Positions 16,881 to 24,597 of a stretch of DNA of 64,000 nucleotides are shown piece by piece. This stretch comes from Caballeronia terrestris. GTDB taxonomy: Bacteria; Pseudomonadota; Gammaproteobacteria; Burkholderiales; Burkholderiaceae. The position numbers and the translations under genes were made by a program. The notes beneath the pieces are model-generated. The model ran no database searches. It saw nothing but the letters and a program-made list of their open reading frames with translations, and was not told where the DNA came from. Each line of letters begins with the position of its first letter. The stretch's first letter is position 1. The stretch is from positions 62,001-126,000 of the forward strand of contig NZ_FCOL02000006.1 in NCBI RefSeq assembly GCF_001544515.1. Direction: 5' to 3'.

Positions 16881-17245
16881 CGATTCATTCCCCGAATGAT
16901 TCTGGTTGCAAGGCGATGTCGCTTGTGACGCACGCCTTTGTCAGTGGTCTACGGCAGCTTCGTTGCGTTACTTGAATGAGCGTATACGCGCGGGGCGTTT
17001 CACAATCCGGCGGCCGATTCCGCGTTATACCCGGCCAAAATAAACGCGCGTGCGGAAAAAGCAGACGAAAGCTTCGAGGTTCAATTGCTGTCCGATTCGC
17101 GACGAAGGTTGGCAGGACAACGCATACCGGACAAACTAAACTACGAGAAATGCCGCCCGCTCATGAATCGATTAAAACAACGCGCGGGCAGCAAATGATT
17201 CACGCGACGAGAATCACGAGACAACCTTCCGGGCCTTTTCTCACC
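16881..17245. other. Divergent intergenic region between mcp and fsr
   Basis: 365 bp with the sigma-28-like element on the minus strand. The reading frame of the exporter is open back to 16976, but codon use and lack of membrane character argue that this part is not translated. No operator or RNA structure was recognised on the plus side. Confidence 0.4.
16948..16975 (-). promoter_or_regulatory. Candidate sigma-28 (FliA) promoter of the chemoreceptor gene
   Basis: On the minus strand TCAAG (16975-16971) and GCCGTAGA (16955-16948) are 15 nt apart, resembling flagellar sigma-28 promoters (TAAA-N15-GCCGATAA in E. coli; TCAAG-type -35 elements are seen in betaproteobacteria). It is about 70 nt upstream of the receptor start, as expected for a motility-regulated gene. 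Confidence 0.45.
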
Positions 17246-18496
17246 ATGCAAACGAGTATCGACAAGGCCGCGCTTGCGGCAACGCCTTCAGCGACAGCGA
17301 GTACAACGACTGCCATCAATCCGCAGCGCACCGTTTATTCGGTGCTGGGCGCGATCAGCTTCTCGCACCTGCTGAACGACATGATCCAGTCGCTGATCCT
17401 CGCAATCTATCCGATGTTCAAGAGCGAATTCGCGCTCTCGTTTGGCCAGATCGGGCTGATCACGCTCACTTACCAGATTACGGCGTCGCTTCTGCAGCCG
17501 CTCGTCGGCCTCTATACCGATAAGCATCCGAAGCCGTATTCGCTGCCCGTCGGCATGGGCTTCACGCTTTCGGGTCTGTTGCTGATGTCGGTTGCGGGCA
17601 ACTTTCCGACGCTGCTCGTCGCGGCGGCGCTCGTCGGCTGCGGGTCGTCGGTGTTTCATCCGGAGTCGTCGCGGGTGGCGCGCATGGCGTCCGGTGGCAA
17701 GCACGGTCTCGCGCAGTCGCTCTTTCAGGTGGGCGGCAACGCCGGTTCGTCGCTCGGGCCGCTGCTCGCCGCGCTGATCGTGATTCCGCACGGCCAGAAG
17801 AGCATCGCGTGGTTCTCGGCGGCGGCGCTCGTCGCGATCGTCGTGCTCACGAATATCGGCCGCTGGTACAAGCGTCATCCCGCGACGAAGAAGGGGCGCG
17901 CACAAGTTGCACATTCAACCTTGCCGCGCAACAAGGTCATCGCCGCGATGAGCGTGCTGGTGCTGCTCGTGTTCTCCAAGTATTTCTACATGGCGAGCAT
18001 CATGAGCTACTTCACGTTCTATCTGATCAGCAAGTTCGGCATGAGCGTGCAGACGGCGCAGATTCATCTGTTCGTGTTCCTCGCGGCCGTCGCAGCGGGG
18101 ACGATCATCGGCGGGCCGGTCGGTGACCGCATCGGGCGCAAGGTCGTGATCTGGGTATCGATCCTGGGCGTCGCCCCGTTCACGCTGCTCCTGCCCTATG
18201 CGAATCTGTTCTGGACGGGCGTGTTGTCGGTGATCATCGGGCTCGTGCTGGCGTCGGCGTTCTCGGCGATCCTCGTCTATGCGCAGGAGCTGATTCCGGG
18301 CAAGGTCGGCATGGTCGCGGGACTGTTCTTCGGCTTCGCGTTCGGGATGGGCGGCATCGGTGCGGCCGTGCTCGGCCATCTTGCCGATGCGACGAGCATC
18401 GACTACGTGTACAAGCTGTGTTCGTTCCTGCCGTTGCTTGGGTTGCTCGCGGTGTTCCTGCCAAGGACGACGGAGCCGAAGTTGAAGAAGGCTTGA
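17246..18496 (+). CDS. fsr: Fosmidomycin-resistance-type MFS transporter
   Basis: A 416-residue major facilitator superfamily exporter with 12 predicted membrane helices, close to Fsr. Family features include the SFSHLLNDMIQSLI start of helix 1, the GLYTDKHPKP loop between helices 2 and 3, and GSSVFHPESSRVARMASGG in the fourth to fifth helix region. Such proteins export fosmidomycin and other small molecules by proton antiport. ATG 17246 is chosen because hydrophobic sequence starts about 40 residues later; an alternative start at 17194 would add 17 residues. It ends at a perfect palindromic terminator shared with convergent prpE. Confidence 0.88.
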   Translation: MQTSIDKAALAATPSATASTTTAINPQRTVYSVLGAISFSHLLNDMIQSLILAIYPMFKSEFALSFGQIGLITLTYQITASLLQPLVGLYTDKHPKPYSLPVGMGFTLSGLLLMSVAGNFPTLLVAAALVGCGSSVFHPESSRVARMASGGKHGLAQSLFQVGGNAGSSLGPLLAALIVIPHGQKSIAWFSAAALVAIVVLTNIGRWYKRHPATKKGRAQVAHSTLPRNKVIAAMSVLVLLVFSKYFYMASIMSYFTFYLISKFGMSVQTAQIHLFVFLAAVAAGTIIGGPVGDRIGRKVVIWVSILGVAPFTLLLPYANLFWTGVLSVIIGLVLASAFSAILVYAQELIPGKVGMVAGLFFGFAFGMGGIGAAVLGHLADATSIDYVYKLCSFLPLLGLLAVFLPRTTEPKLKKA

Positions 18497-18523
18497 GGTC
18501 CACGCCATGCCTTAGCCGGAAAG

Positions 18524-18556
18524 AAAAGCCGCTTCGAAATTTCGAAGCGGCTTTTT
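18524..18556. terminator. Bidirectional terminator between fsr and prpE
   Basis: A perfect palindrome with 16-bp arms: AAAAGCCGCTTCGAAA (18524-18539) and its complement (18540-18555), with A and T runs at the ends, so it can terminate both convergent genes. Confidence 0.9.
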
Positions 18557-18569
18557 AGCTCTTGCAGCG

Positions 18570-20462
18570 CTATTCGCTTAACGCAGCTTTCACCTGCTGC
18601 AACGCGCTTATGTCCTCGATGGTCGGCAACTCGCCCGGCTCGCGTCCCTCGGCAAGCGCCGCAATCGCACGCCTCAAGAGCTTGCCCGAGCGTGTCTTCG
18701 GCAGCATCGATACGAAATGCACGCGCGCCGGCCGCGCGATCGCGCCAAGCTGCGTATCGACGGTATGTGTCAGTTCCGCCTCCAGTCCTTGCCGCGCGCC
18801 CGGCGCGTTCAGCCGGTTCGCGTCGCGCAGTACGACGAACGCGAGCGCCGCCTGCCCCTTCAACGCATCCGCGACGCCGACCACCGCCACTTCCGCCACC
18901 GCCGGATGGCTCGACAACGCCTCCTCGATCTCCCGCGTGCCCAGCCGATGCCCCGCAACGTTGATCACATCGTCCGTGCGGCCGAGGATCGACACGTAGC
19001 CGTCCTCGTCGCGCACGCCCCAGTCGAAGGTCGAATAGACCTGCTGGTTCGGCACGCTCTTCCAATACGTATCGATGAAGCGTCGATCATCGCCCCATAC
19101 CGTCTGCATGCAGCCCGGCGGCAGCGGATAGTCGAGCGCGATCACGCCTTTCTCGCCCGGCGCGCAGACGTCGCCCGTCTGCTCGTTGCGCACCGTGAGG
19201 TTGAAGCCCATCGACGGCACGCCGGGCGAGCCAAGCTTCGGCGGCAAGTCCTCGATGCCGTGCGGGATCGCGATCATCGGCCAGCCGGTTTCGGTCTGCC
19301 AGTAGTTATCGATGACGGGGCGCTTGAGCGCGCTCTGGATCCATTGCGCGGTGGGTTCGTCGAGAGGTTCGCCGGCGAGAAAAAGCGCGCGCAGGCTCGA
19401 TAGATCCGCTTGCGACATCAGTTGCGGGTCCTGCTTCTTGAGCACGCGAATCGCGGTCGGCGCGGTAAACATCAGGTTGATCCTGTACTGCTCGACGAGC
19501 CGCCACCAGATGCCGCCGTCCGGCCGCACCGGCGTGCCCTCGTACATGACGGTGGTGAGCCCTGCGATCAGCGGCGCATAGATGATGTAGCTGTGCCCGA
19601 CCACCCAGCCGATGTCCGAAGCGGTGAACATCACGTCGCCGGGCGCGCCCTGAAAGATGTGTTCCATCGATGCCGCGAGCGCCACCGCATAGCCGCCCAC
19701 GTCGCGCTGAACGCCCTTCGGCCGCCCCGTCGTGCCCGAGGTGTAGAGCACGTACGACGGCTCGTTCGATTCGAGCCATTCGCACGGCACGCAGGCATCG
19801 AAGAACTTCTCGCGCAGCGGCTCGTAGGCGATCAGGTAGTTCGCTTGCAGGCGCTCGGGTGCGAGCTGCCGGTCGATCAGGAGCACCTGCGGCACCTTGT
19901 ACTCGGCGCGGGCAAGCGCTTCATCGACGAGCGGCGTGTAGTCGATCACCTTGCCCGCGCGCGCGCCGGCGTCCGCGGTGACGATGAGCGCGGGCTTCGC
20001 ATCGTCGATGCGCGCCGCGAGATTCGGCGCCGCGAAGCCGCCGAACACGACCGAATGGACCGCGCCGAGCCGCGCGCAGGCGAGCATCGCGAAGAGCGCC
20101 TCGGCGATCATCGGCAGATAGATCAGCACGCGATCGCCCTTCTTCACGTTCAGCGAGCGCATGACCGCGGCCATGCGGTTCACTTCGGCATGCAGTTCCG
20201 CATACGTGTAGCGGCGCTCGATGCCCGTTTCCGTCGAAACGTAGATCAGCGCGTTCTGTTGCGCGCGCGTCGCGAGATGACGATCGACGGCGTTGTAGCA
20301 GAGATTCGTTGTTCCGCCGATGAACCAGCGCGCGAACGGCGGACGGCTGCGGTCGAGCACCTGTTCGAATGGCGTTTCCCAGTGGATGCGGCGGGCCTCT
20401 TCGGCCCAGAACTGCTCGGGTTGCTCGATCGAACGGCGAAACTCTTCACGATAAGTCGACAT
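18570..20462 (-). CDS. prpE: Propionyl-CoA synthetase
   Basis: A 630-residue ANL-superfamily acyl-CoA ligase that makes propionyl-CoA from propionate, ATP and CoA, feeding the methylcitrate cycle. The AMP-binding signature YTSGTTGRPKG is at residues 240-250, the A5 motif YWQTETGWPM follows at about 390-400, and the catalytic lysine is about K594 in TRSGKLLRR. The N-terminus (EEFRRSIEQPEQFWAE) is the acetyl-CoA-synthetase-type domain, and close sequence features (FIGGTTNLCYNAVDRHL) favour PrpE over Acs. No prpBCD genes are nearby. It is monocistronic in the window. Confidence 0.92.
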   Translation of the reverse strand: MSTYREEFRRSIEQPEQFWAEEARRIHWETPFEQVLDRSRPPFARWFIGGTTNLCYNAVDRHLATRAQQNALIYVSTETGIERRYTYAELHAEVNRMAAVMRSLNVKKGDRVLIYLPMIAEALFAMLACARLGAVHSVVFGGFAAPNLAARIDDAKPALIVTADAGARAGKVIDYTPLVDEALARAEYKVPQVLLIDRQLAPERLQANYLIAYEPLREKFFDACVPCEWLESNEPSYVLYTSGTTGRPKGVQRDVGGYAVALAASMEHIFQGAPGDVMFTASDIGWVVGHSYIIYAPLIAGLTTVMYEGTPVRPDGGIWWRLVEQYRINLMFTAPTAIRVLKKQDPQLMSQADLSSLRALFLAGEPLDEPTAQWIQSALKRPVIDNYWQTETGWPMIAIPHGIEDLPPKLGSPGVPSMGFNLTVRNEQTGDVCAPGEKGVIALDYPLPPGCMQTVWGDDRRFIDTYWKSVPNQQVYSTFDWGVRDEDGYVSILGRTDDVINVAGHRLGTREIEEALSSHPAVAEVAVVGVADALKGQAALAFVVLRDANRLNAPGARQGLEAELTHTVDTQLGAIARPARVHFVSMLPKTRSGKLLRRAIAALAEGREPGELPTIEDISALQQVKAALSE

Positions 20463-20524
20463 TCGCTCCCTCTGATAGCAGTGTGCAGGCTGCTTCAGAG
20501 CATAGAGCAGGCCGTCAGGGCGTG

Positions 20525-21007
20525 CTAGAGAGGGGCGGCCCTATGCGCGGGCGCGTGTTCCTGTTCACCGGCCGAGTGCTTGAGAAGCACCGGCGCGAGT
20601 TCGCCCGCGACGCGCATTCCCGAGACGATCACCGTGCGAACGCCGCTGCCCCGCGTCGCGAGGCGCCATGCTTCGCGCGTCGTCGCGCGGGCTTCGATGC
20701 GCGGCTCGATCACGATGAAGCCACGGCAATACGCCGTGAGCGACGCCTGCTGCGAGCGCAGCCACGCGGCGCGCAGACGCGTGTCGTCGGGGGTTTCGTC
20801 GGCGCAATGCTCGCTGACGATCACGAACGGCGTCGCAAGCGCGAGCAGGCGCTGCATTTCGGCGCGCCACGCGAACGCGTAGCCGGGTTTCACCGCCCTT
20901 CGGCGCAGGCGCACGAGCGGGAAGCGGCTCGCATCGTGCATCGGCTGATCGGGGACATGCGGGACTCGGGCCGGCGCGAGTGTGGACTTGAGGTCGGATG
21001 CAATCAC
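20525..21007 (-). CDS. Unrecognised protein, second gene of a Fur-controlled pair
   Basis: About 160 residues, soluble, Arg- and Ala-rich, with a central stretch (FAWRAEMQRLLALATPFVIVSEH) that looks like an alpha/beta unit and no signal peptide. GTG 21007 is preferred because it overlaps the upstream gene's stop (GTGA), implying coupling; a GTG at 21055 in the same frame is possible. No catalytic motif is recognised and I do not assign a function. Its position behind a strong Fur operator implies a role in iron limitation. Confidence 0.62.
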   Translation of the reverse strand: MIASDLKSTLAPARVPHVPDQPMHDASRFPLVRLRRRAVKPGYAFAWRAEMQRLLALATPFVIVSEHCADETPDDTRLRAAWLRSQQASLTAYCRGFIVIEPRIEARATTREAWRLATRGSGVRTVIVSGMRVAGELAPVLLKHSAGEQEHAPAHRAAPL

Positions 21008-21243
21008 AGCGGTCTTGGGCTCCAGTAATTCAATGCGGCGACGAGGTTGCTCCACCGCGAGCGGCGCGGCCGAACCCGTTTCTTCGACGATGCCTTCTGC
21101 GTCGCGCGCTCGGTCTCAGCAGGCGCGGCGGCCGCACTCGTCTGCCACGCGCGGCGCGTGGTGTCGAGCACCTTCGCCGCGTTCGTGGAGATCGCGGATG
21201 TCGGTTGACCGGTCGGGATGAAATCGGTTGGCGCGTGTGGCAT
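21004..21243 (-). CDS. Small unrecognised protein, first gene of a Fur-controlled pair
   Basis: A 79-residue polypeptide with no match I recognise. The N-terminal half is Ser/Thr/Ala-rich, a middle block is very basic (SSKKRVRPRRSRW) and the C-terminus is VAALNYWSPRPL. ATG 21243 has an ideal AGGAGG Shine-Dalgarno 6-11 nt upstream, and its promoter is occluded by a perfect Fur box, so expression in iron starvation is likely. It is unlike HemP. It could be a regulatory or membrane-associated peptide, or mainly a leader for the next gene. Confidence 0.6.
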   Translation of the reverse strand: MPHAPTDFIPTGQPTSAISTNAAKVLDTTRRAWQTSAAAAPAETERATQKASSKKRVRPRRSRWSNLVAALNYWSPRPL

Positions 21244-21268
21244 GAAAGCCTCCTGTCGTGCGAAACCC

Positions 21269-21298
21269 ATTGTAGTTGAGAATGATTCTCAACTACAA
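21269..21298 (-). promoter_or_regulatory. Fur-box promoter (29-bp perfect palindrome)
   Basis: 21270-21298 is a perfect palindrome of 14-bp arms around 21284, with core TTGAGAATGATTCTCAA, a clear Fur-box match. On the minus strand TTGTAG (21298-21293) and TACAAT (21274-21269) are 18 nt apart, so the Fur site fills the spacer of a good sigma-70 promoter and would block RNA polymerase when iron is plentiful. The start point near 21262 leaves a 5' leader of about 20 nt. Confidence 0.9.
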
Positions 21299-21331
21299 GC
21301 AGGACTTATCCGATTGCACGACGGAGCGATT

Positions 21332-22078
21332 TCAGGTTTGCGCGCGCAGGAACCGCGAAAGAATGCCGGAGGAATAAGTGGATGCGATCGCCGTGAGGAA
21401 TTCGGCGAAGGAGGTAGGAGCGGCGGCATCTGCGGTATCGGAGATCGTGCGCACGACCGCGCACGGCACGCCGTACTCGTAGCAGACCTGCGCGAGCGCG
21501 GCGCCTTCCATCTCGACGGCAAGCGCGTCGGGCAAGGCATCCCGCAATGCCATCAAGCCTTCGTGACTCGCGATGAAGCGATCGCCGCTCACCACCAGCC
21601 CGCGATGCACGCGCGGTCGCACGACCGCGAAGTGGCTCTGCAATGCCGCGCTTTCGTCGGCGAGAAACGCCTCGCAGGCGCTGAAAAGCGCGGCGCTCAG
21701 ATCGGCGGACGCCTCGAAGCGCGATTTGTCCAGCAGCGGCACCTCGAAGCGCGGAAAAAGCGGCGACGCATCGAGATCGTGCTGCAACAGCGAATCCGCG
21801 ACGACGATATCGCCCACTTGAACGTCCGCGTGCACGCCGCCCGCGACGCCGGTGAACACAATCGCATCGGTGTTGAACACGTGGATCAGCGCGCTGGCCG
21901 TCGTTGCGGCGGCGACCTTGCCAATGCGCGCAAGCGTCACGACGCACTGCACGCCATGCGCCTCGCCGACGGTGTACTCGCGCTGACCGAGCGTCAGCGT
22001 TTCTACTTCACCGGCCGCTCGCATCCCGGCGACCAGATCGCCGAGTTCCTGCGGCAGCGCGGCCATGATGCCGAGCAT
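21332..22078 (-). CDS. mtnN: 5'-methylthioadenosine/S-adenosylhomocysteine nucleosidase
   Basis: A 248-residue PNP/UDP-phosphorylase-fold enzyme that hydrolyses methylthioadenosine and S-adenosylhomocysteine to adenine plus the thioribose. Diagnostic parts are MLGIMAALPQEL at the N-terminus, FTGVAGGV around residue 77, VSGDRFI and the VEMEGAALAQVCYEYGVP loop, and RTISDTAD carrying the catalytic Asp. ATG 22078 lies 5 bp after the uvrD stop, so it is translated from the same message. Confidence 0.92.
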   Translation of the reverse strand: MLGIMAALPQELGDLVAGMRAAGEVETLTLGQREYTVGEAHGVQCVVTLARIGKVAAATTASALIHVFNTDAIVFTGVAGGVHADVQVGDIVVADSLLQHDLDASPLFPRFEVPLLDKSRFEASADLSAALFSACEAFLADESAALQSHFAVVRPRVHRGLVVSGDRFIASHEGLMALRDALPDALAVEMEGAALAQVCYEYGVPCAVVRTISDTADAAAPTSFAEFLTAIASTYSSGILSRFLRAQT

Positions 22079-22083
22079 TGCCG

Positions 22084-24447
22084 TCACTCGACCGGCTGAA
22101 GTTTCGCGACCGCCAGCGCCAGCCATTTCTCGCCGTGGCGCTTGAAACGCACTTGCGCGCGGGCATCGGCGCCGGAGCCTTCCAGCGCCGTCACCGTGCC
22201 TTCGCCGAACTTCGTATGAAACACCGTCTGCCCGACCTTGAAGCCAGTGTCCGCGGCGCGCTGCGTGTTGGCGAACGCCGGGACCGGCGCGCCGGCGTCG
22301 GGATTCACGTAGTCGGCGGTGCGCTCGCGGCCGGGCCGCGCGAACCAGTCGCGGCCCCAGCCGGCGTTGTCCGAGCGGCCACCCCAGCGCGCGCCCGCCT
22401 CGACCTTCGGCGTTAGCCACTTGAGCGAGCCTTCCGGCAATTCGTCGAAAAAGCGCGAGCGGATGTTGTAGCGCGTCTGGCCGTGCAGCATCCGGCTCTG
22501 CGCAAACGACAGATACAGCCGCTCCTTCGCCCGCGTGATCGCGACGTACGCGAGGCGCCGCTCTTCCTCCAGCCCGTCGGTTTCCTTCGCGCTGTTCTCG
22601 TGCGGGAACAGGCCCTCTTCCATCCCGGTGATGAACACCGCCGTGAATTCGAGCCCCTTCGCCGCGTGCACCGTCATCAATTGCACGGCGTCCTGGCCGG
22701 CCTGCGCCTGATTGTCGCCGGCTTCAAGCGATGCATGCGAAAGGAAGCCCGCGAGCGGTGTCATCGTGTCGGGGTTTTGCGCGGGATCCGCGGGACTCGC
22801 GGCATCGAGCACGTCGATGCCCGGATCGTCGGTCGCGAGCGCGATCTCGGGCACCGCCGTCGCGCCGGGGCGCAGCGGGATCGAGCGCGCGGGGGTATCA
22901 AGCCCGTAGCCTTCCTCGCTGACGAACGCCGCCGCCGCGTTCACGACTTCCTGCAAATTCTCCAGCCGGTCCTGCCCTTCGCGCTCGAGTTCATAGTGCG
23001 CGGCGAGCCCGCTTCCCCGGACAACGTGCTCGACCGTCTCCGGCAGGCTCATTTGCTGCGTTTCGGTGCGCATTTTCGCGATCAGCGTCGCGAAACTGGC
23101 GAGGCTCGACCCCGCCTTGCCCGTCACGTAAGGCACCGCGGCGGCCATCGAACAGTTGTAGAGACGCGCGGCGTCGGCGAGTTGCTCGATCGAACGCGCG
23201 CCGATGCCGCGCGTCGGGAAGTTCACCACACGCGCGAACGCGGTGTCGTCGTTCGGGTTGTCGATCAGGCGCAGGTACGCGAGCGCGTGCTTCACTTCCT
23301 GCCGCTCGAAGAACCGCAACCCGCCGTACACGCGATACGGAATGCCCGTATTCACGAGCGTGTGCTCGATCGTGCGCGACTGCGCGTTGCTCCGGTACAG
23401 CACGGCGATCTCGCCGCGCGAGAGGCCCGTATTGATCAGCGCCCTGATTTCCTCGACGATCCAGCCCGCTTCCTGCGAATCAGTCGCGGCCTCGTAGACG
23501 CGCACCGGCTCGCCGTGCCCCGCGTCGGTGCGCAGGTTCTTGCCGAGCCGCCGCGAATTGTTCGCAATCAGCAGGTTGGCGGTATCGAGAATGTGGCCGT
23601 GCGAGCGGTAGTTCTGCTCCAGCTTGATGAGATTGCGCACGCGGAATTCGCGCTCGAAGTCGTGCATATTGCCGACGTTGGCGCCGCGAAAGGCGTAGAT
23701 CGACTGATCGTCGTCGCCGACTGCGAAGATCGCGTTCTGCTCGCCCGCGAGCATTTTCAGCCACGCGTATTGCAGCTTGTTCGTGTCCTGGAATTCGTCG
23801 ACGAGGATGTTGCGAAAGCGCGCCTGGTAGTGCGCGCGCAGCGGCGGATTGTGCGCGAGCAGTTCGTAGCAGCGCAGCAGCAGCTCCGGAAAATCGACGA
23901 CGCCTTCTCGCTGGCACTGCTGGTCGTAGGCCTCGTACAGCTCGACGAACTTGCGATTGAAGGCATCGGTTGCATCGACGTCTTTCGGACGCAGGCCCTG
24001 TTCCTTCGCGTTGTTGATGAAGTACTGCAGGTTCTTCGCCGGATACTTCTCGTCGTCTATGTTCAGGCCCTTCATCAGGCGCTTGATCGCCGAAAGCTGG
24101 TCGGCGGTATCGAGGATCTGGAAAGTCTGCGGCAGCCCCGCGTCGCGGTAATGCGCGCGCAGCATCCGGTTGCACAGCCCGTGGAAGGTGCCGATCCACA
24201 TGCCGCGCGTGTCGATTGGCAGGAGCGCCTGCAGGCGCGCCATCATCTCGCGCGCCGCCTTGTTCGTGAAGGTGACGGCGAGGATGGTCGGCGGCGAGGC
24301 GTAGCCCTGCTGGATCAGCCACGCGATGCGCGTGATCAGGACGCGCGTCTTGCCGCTGCCGGCGCCCGCGAGGATCAGCGCCGGCTCGTTCGGCAGCGTC
24401 ACGGCAGCGAGTTGTTCGGGATTCAGATTGGCAAGCAGATCGGGCAT
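22084..24447 (-). CDS. uvrD: UvrD-type DNA helicase II
   Basis: A 787-residue superfamily 1A 3'-5' helicase for nucleotide-excision and mismatch repair. It has Walker A AGAGSGKT near residues 27-34, motif Ia TFTNKAAREM, Walker B VDEFQDTN, motif III GDDDQSIYAFRGA, motif IV EQNYRS, motif V VHAAKGLEF and motif VI VAITRAKERLYLS. A C-terminal Tudor-like tail (VGQTVFHTKFGEGTV) is the normal UvrD ending. An insertion of about 60 residues before motif V (GATAVPEIALATDDPGIDVLDAAS) is Pro/Ala/Asp-rich and probably a flexible linker. Confidence 0.95.
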   Translation of the reverse strand: MPDLLANLNPEQLAAVTLPNEPALILAGAGSGKTRVLITRIAWLIQQGYASPPTILAVTFTNKAAREMMARLQALLPIDTRGMWIGTFHGLCNRMLRAHYRDAGLPQTFQILDTADQLSAIKRLMKGLNIDDEKYPAKNLQYFINNAKEQGLRPKDVDATDAFNRKFVELYEAYDQQCQREGVVDFPELLLRCYELLAHNPPLRAHYQARFRNILVDEFQDTNKLQYAWLKMLAGEQNAIFAVGDDDQSIYAFRGANVGNMHDFEREFRVRNLIKLEQNYRSHGHILDTANLLIANNSRRLGKNLRTDAGHGEPVRVYEAATDSQEAGWIVEEIRALINTGLSRGEIAVLYRSNAQSRTIEHTLVNTGIPYRVYGGLRFFERQEVKHALAYLRLIDNPNDDTAFARVVNFPTRGIGARSIEQLADAARLYNCSMAAAVPYVTGKAGSSLASFATLIAKMRTETQQMSLPETVEHVVRGSGLAAHYELEREGQDRLENLQEVVNAAAAFVSEEGYGLDTPARSIPLRPGATAVPEIALATDDPGIDVLDAASPADPAQNPDTMTPLAGFLSHASLEAGDNQAQAGQDAVQLMTVHAAKGLEFTAVFITGMEEGLFPHENSAKETDGLEEERRLAYVAITRAKERLYLSFAQSRMLHGQTRYNIRSRFFDELPEGSLKWLTPKVEAGARWGGRSDNAGWGRDWFARPGRERTADYVNPDAGAPVPAFANTQRAADTGFKVGQTVFHTKFGEGTVTALEGSGADARAQVRFKRHGEKWLALAVAKLQPVE

Positions 24448-24473
24448 GAGGGAAGTCTTCCGGTGGGTCGAAC

Positions 24474-24479
24474 ATTATA
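24474..24479 (-). promoter_or_regulatory. uvrD -10 element
   Basis: TATAAT on the minus strand 27 nt upstream of the uvrD ATG; no good -35 is visible at 16-18 nt, so its strength is uncertain. Confidence 0.5.
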
Positions 24480-24544
24480 AGACCGCTCCGATGGCTGCGC
24501 CCTCCGCCGCTTCGCCCGATTCGTCGACGGTGCCGGTAAAACCT

Positions 24545-24550
24545 TATAAT
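24545..24550 (+). promoter_or_regulatory. valS -10 element
   Basis: TATAAT on the plus strand 48 nt upstream of valS, in the divergent gap with uvrD. The -35 region is weak. No T-box or other leader structure is seen. Confidence 0.55.
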
Positions 24551-24597
24551 TGCCCGTTCCCCCGCATTTTTTCACGCATTTTTCGGCAGATTCCACA

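Noticed and set aside
22483-24480. 665-codon plus-strand frame opposite uvrD
   Set aside because: Antisense shadow of uvrD with no recognisable domain and Arg/Val-biased composition.
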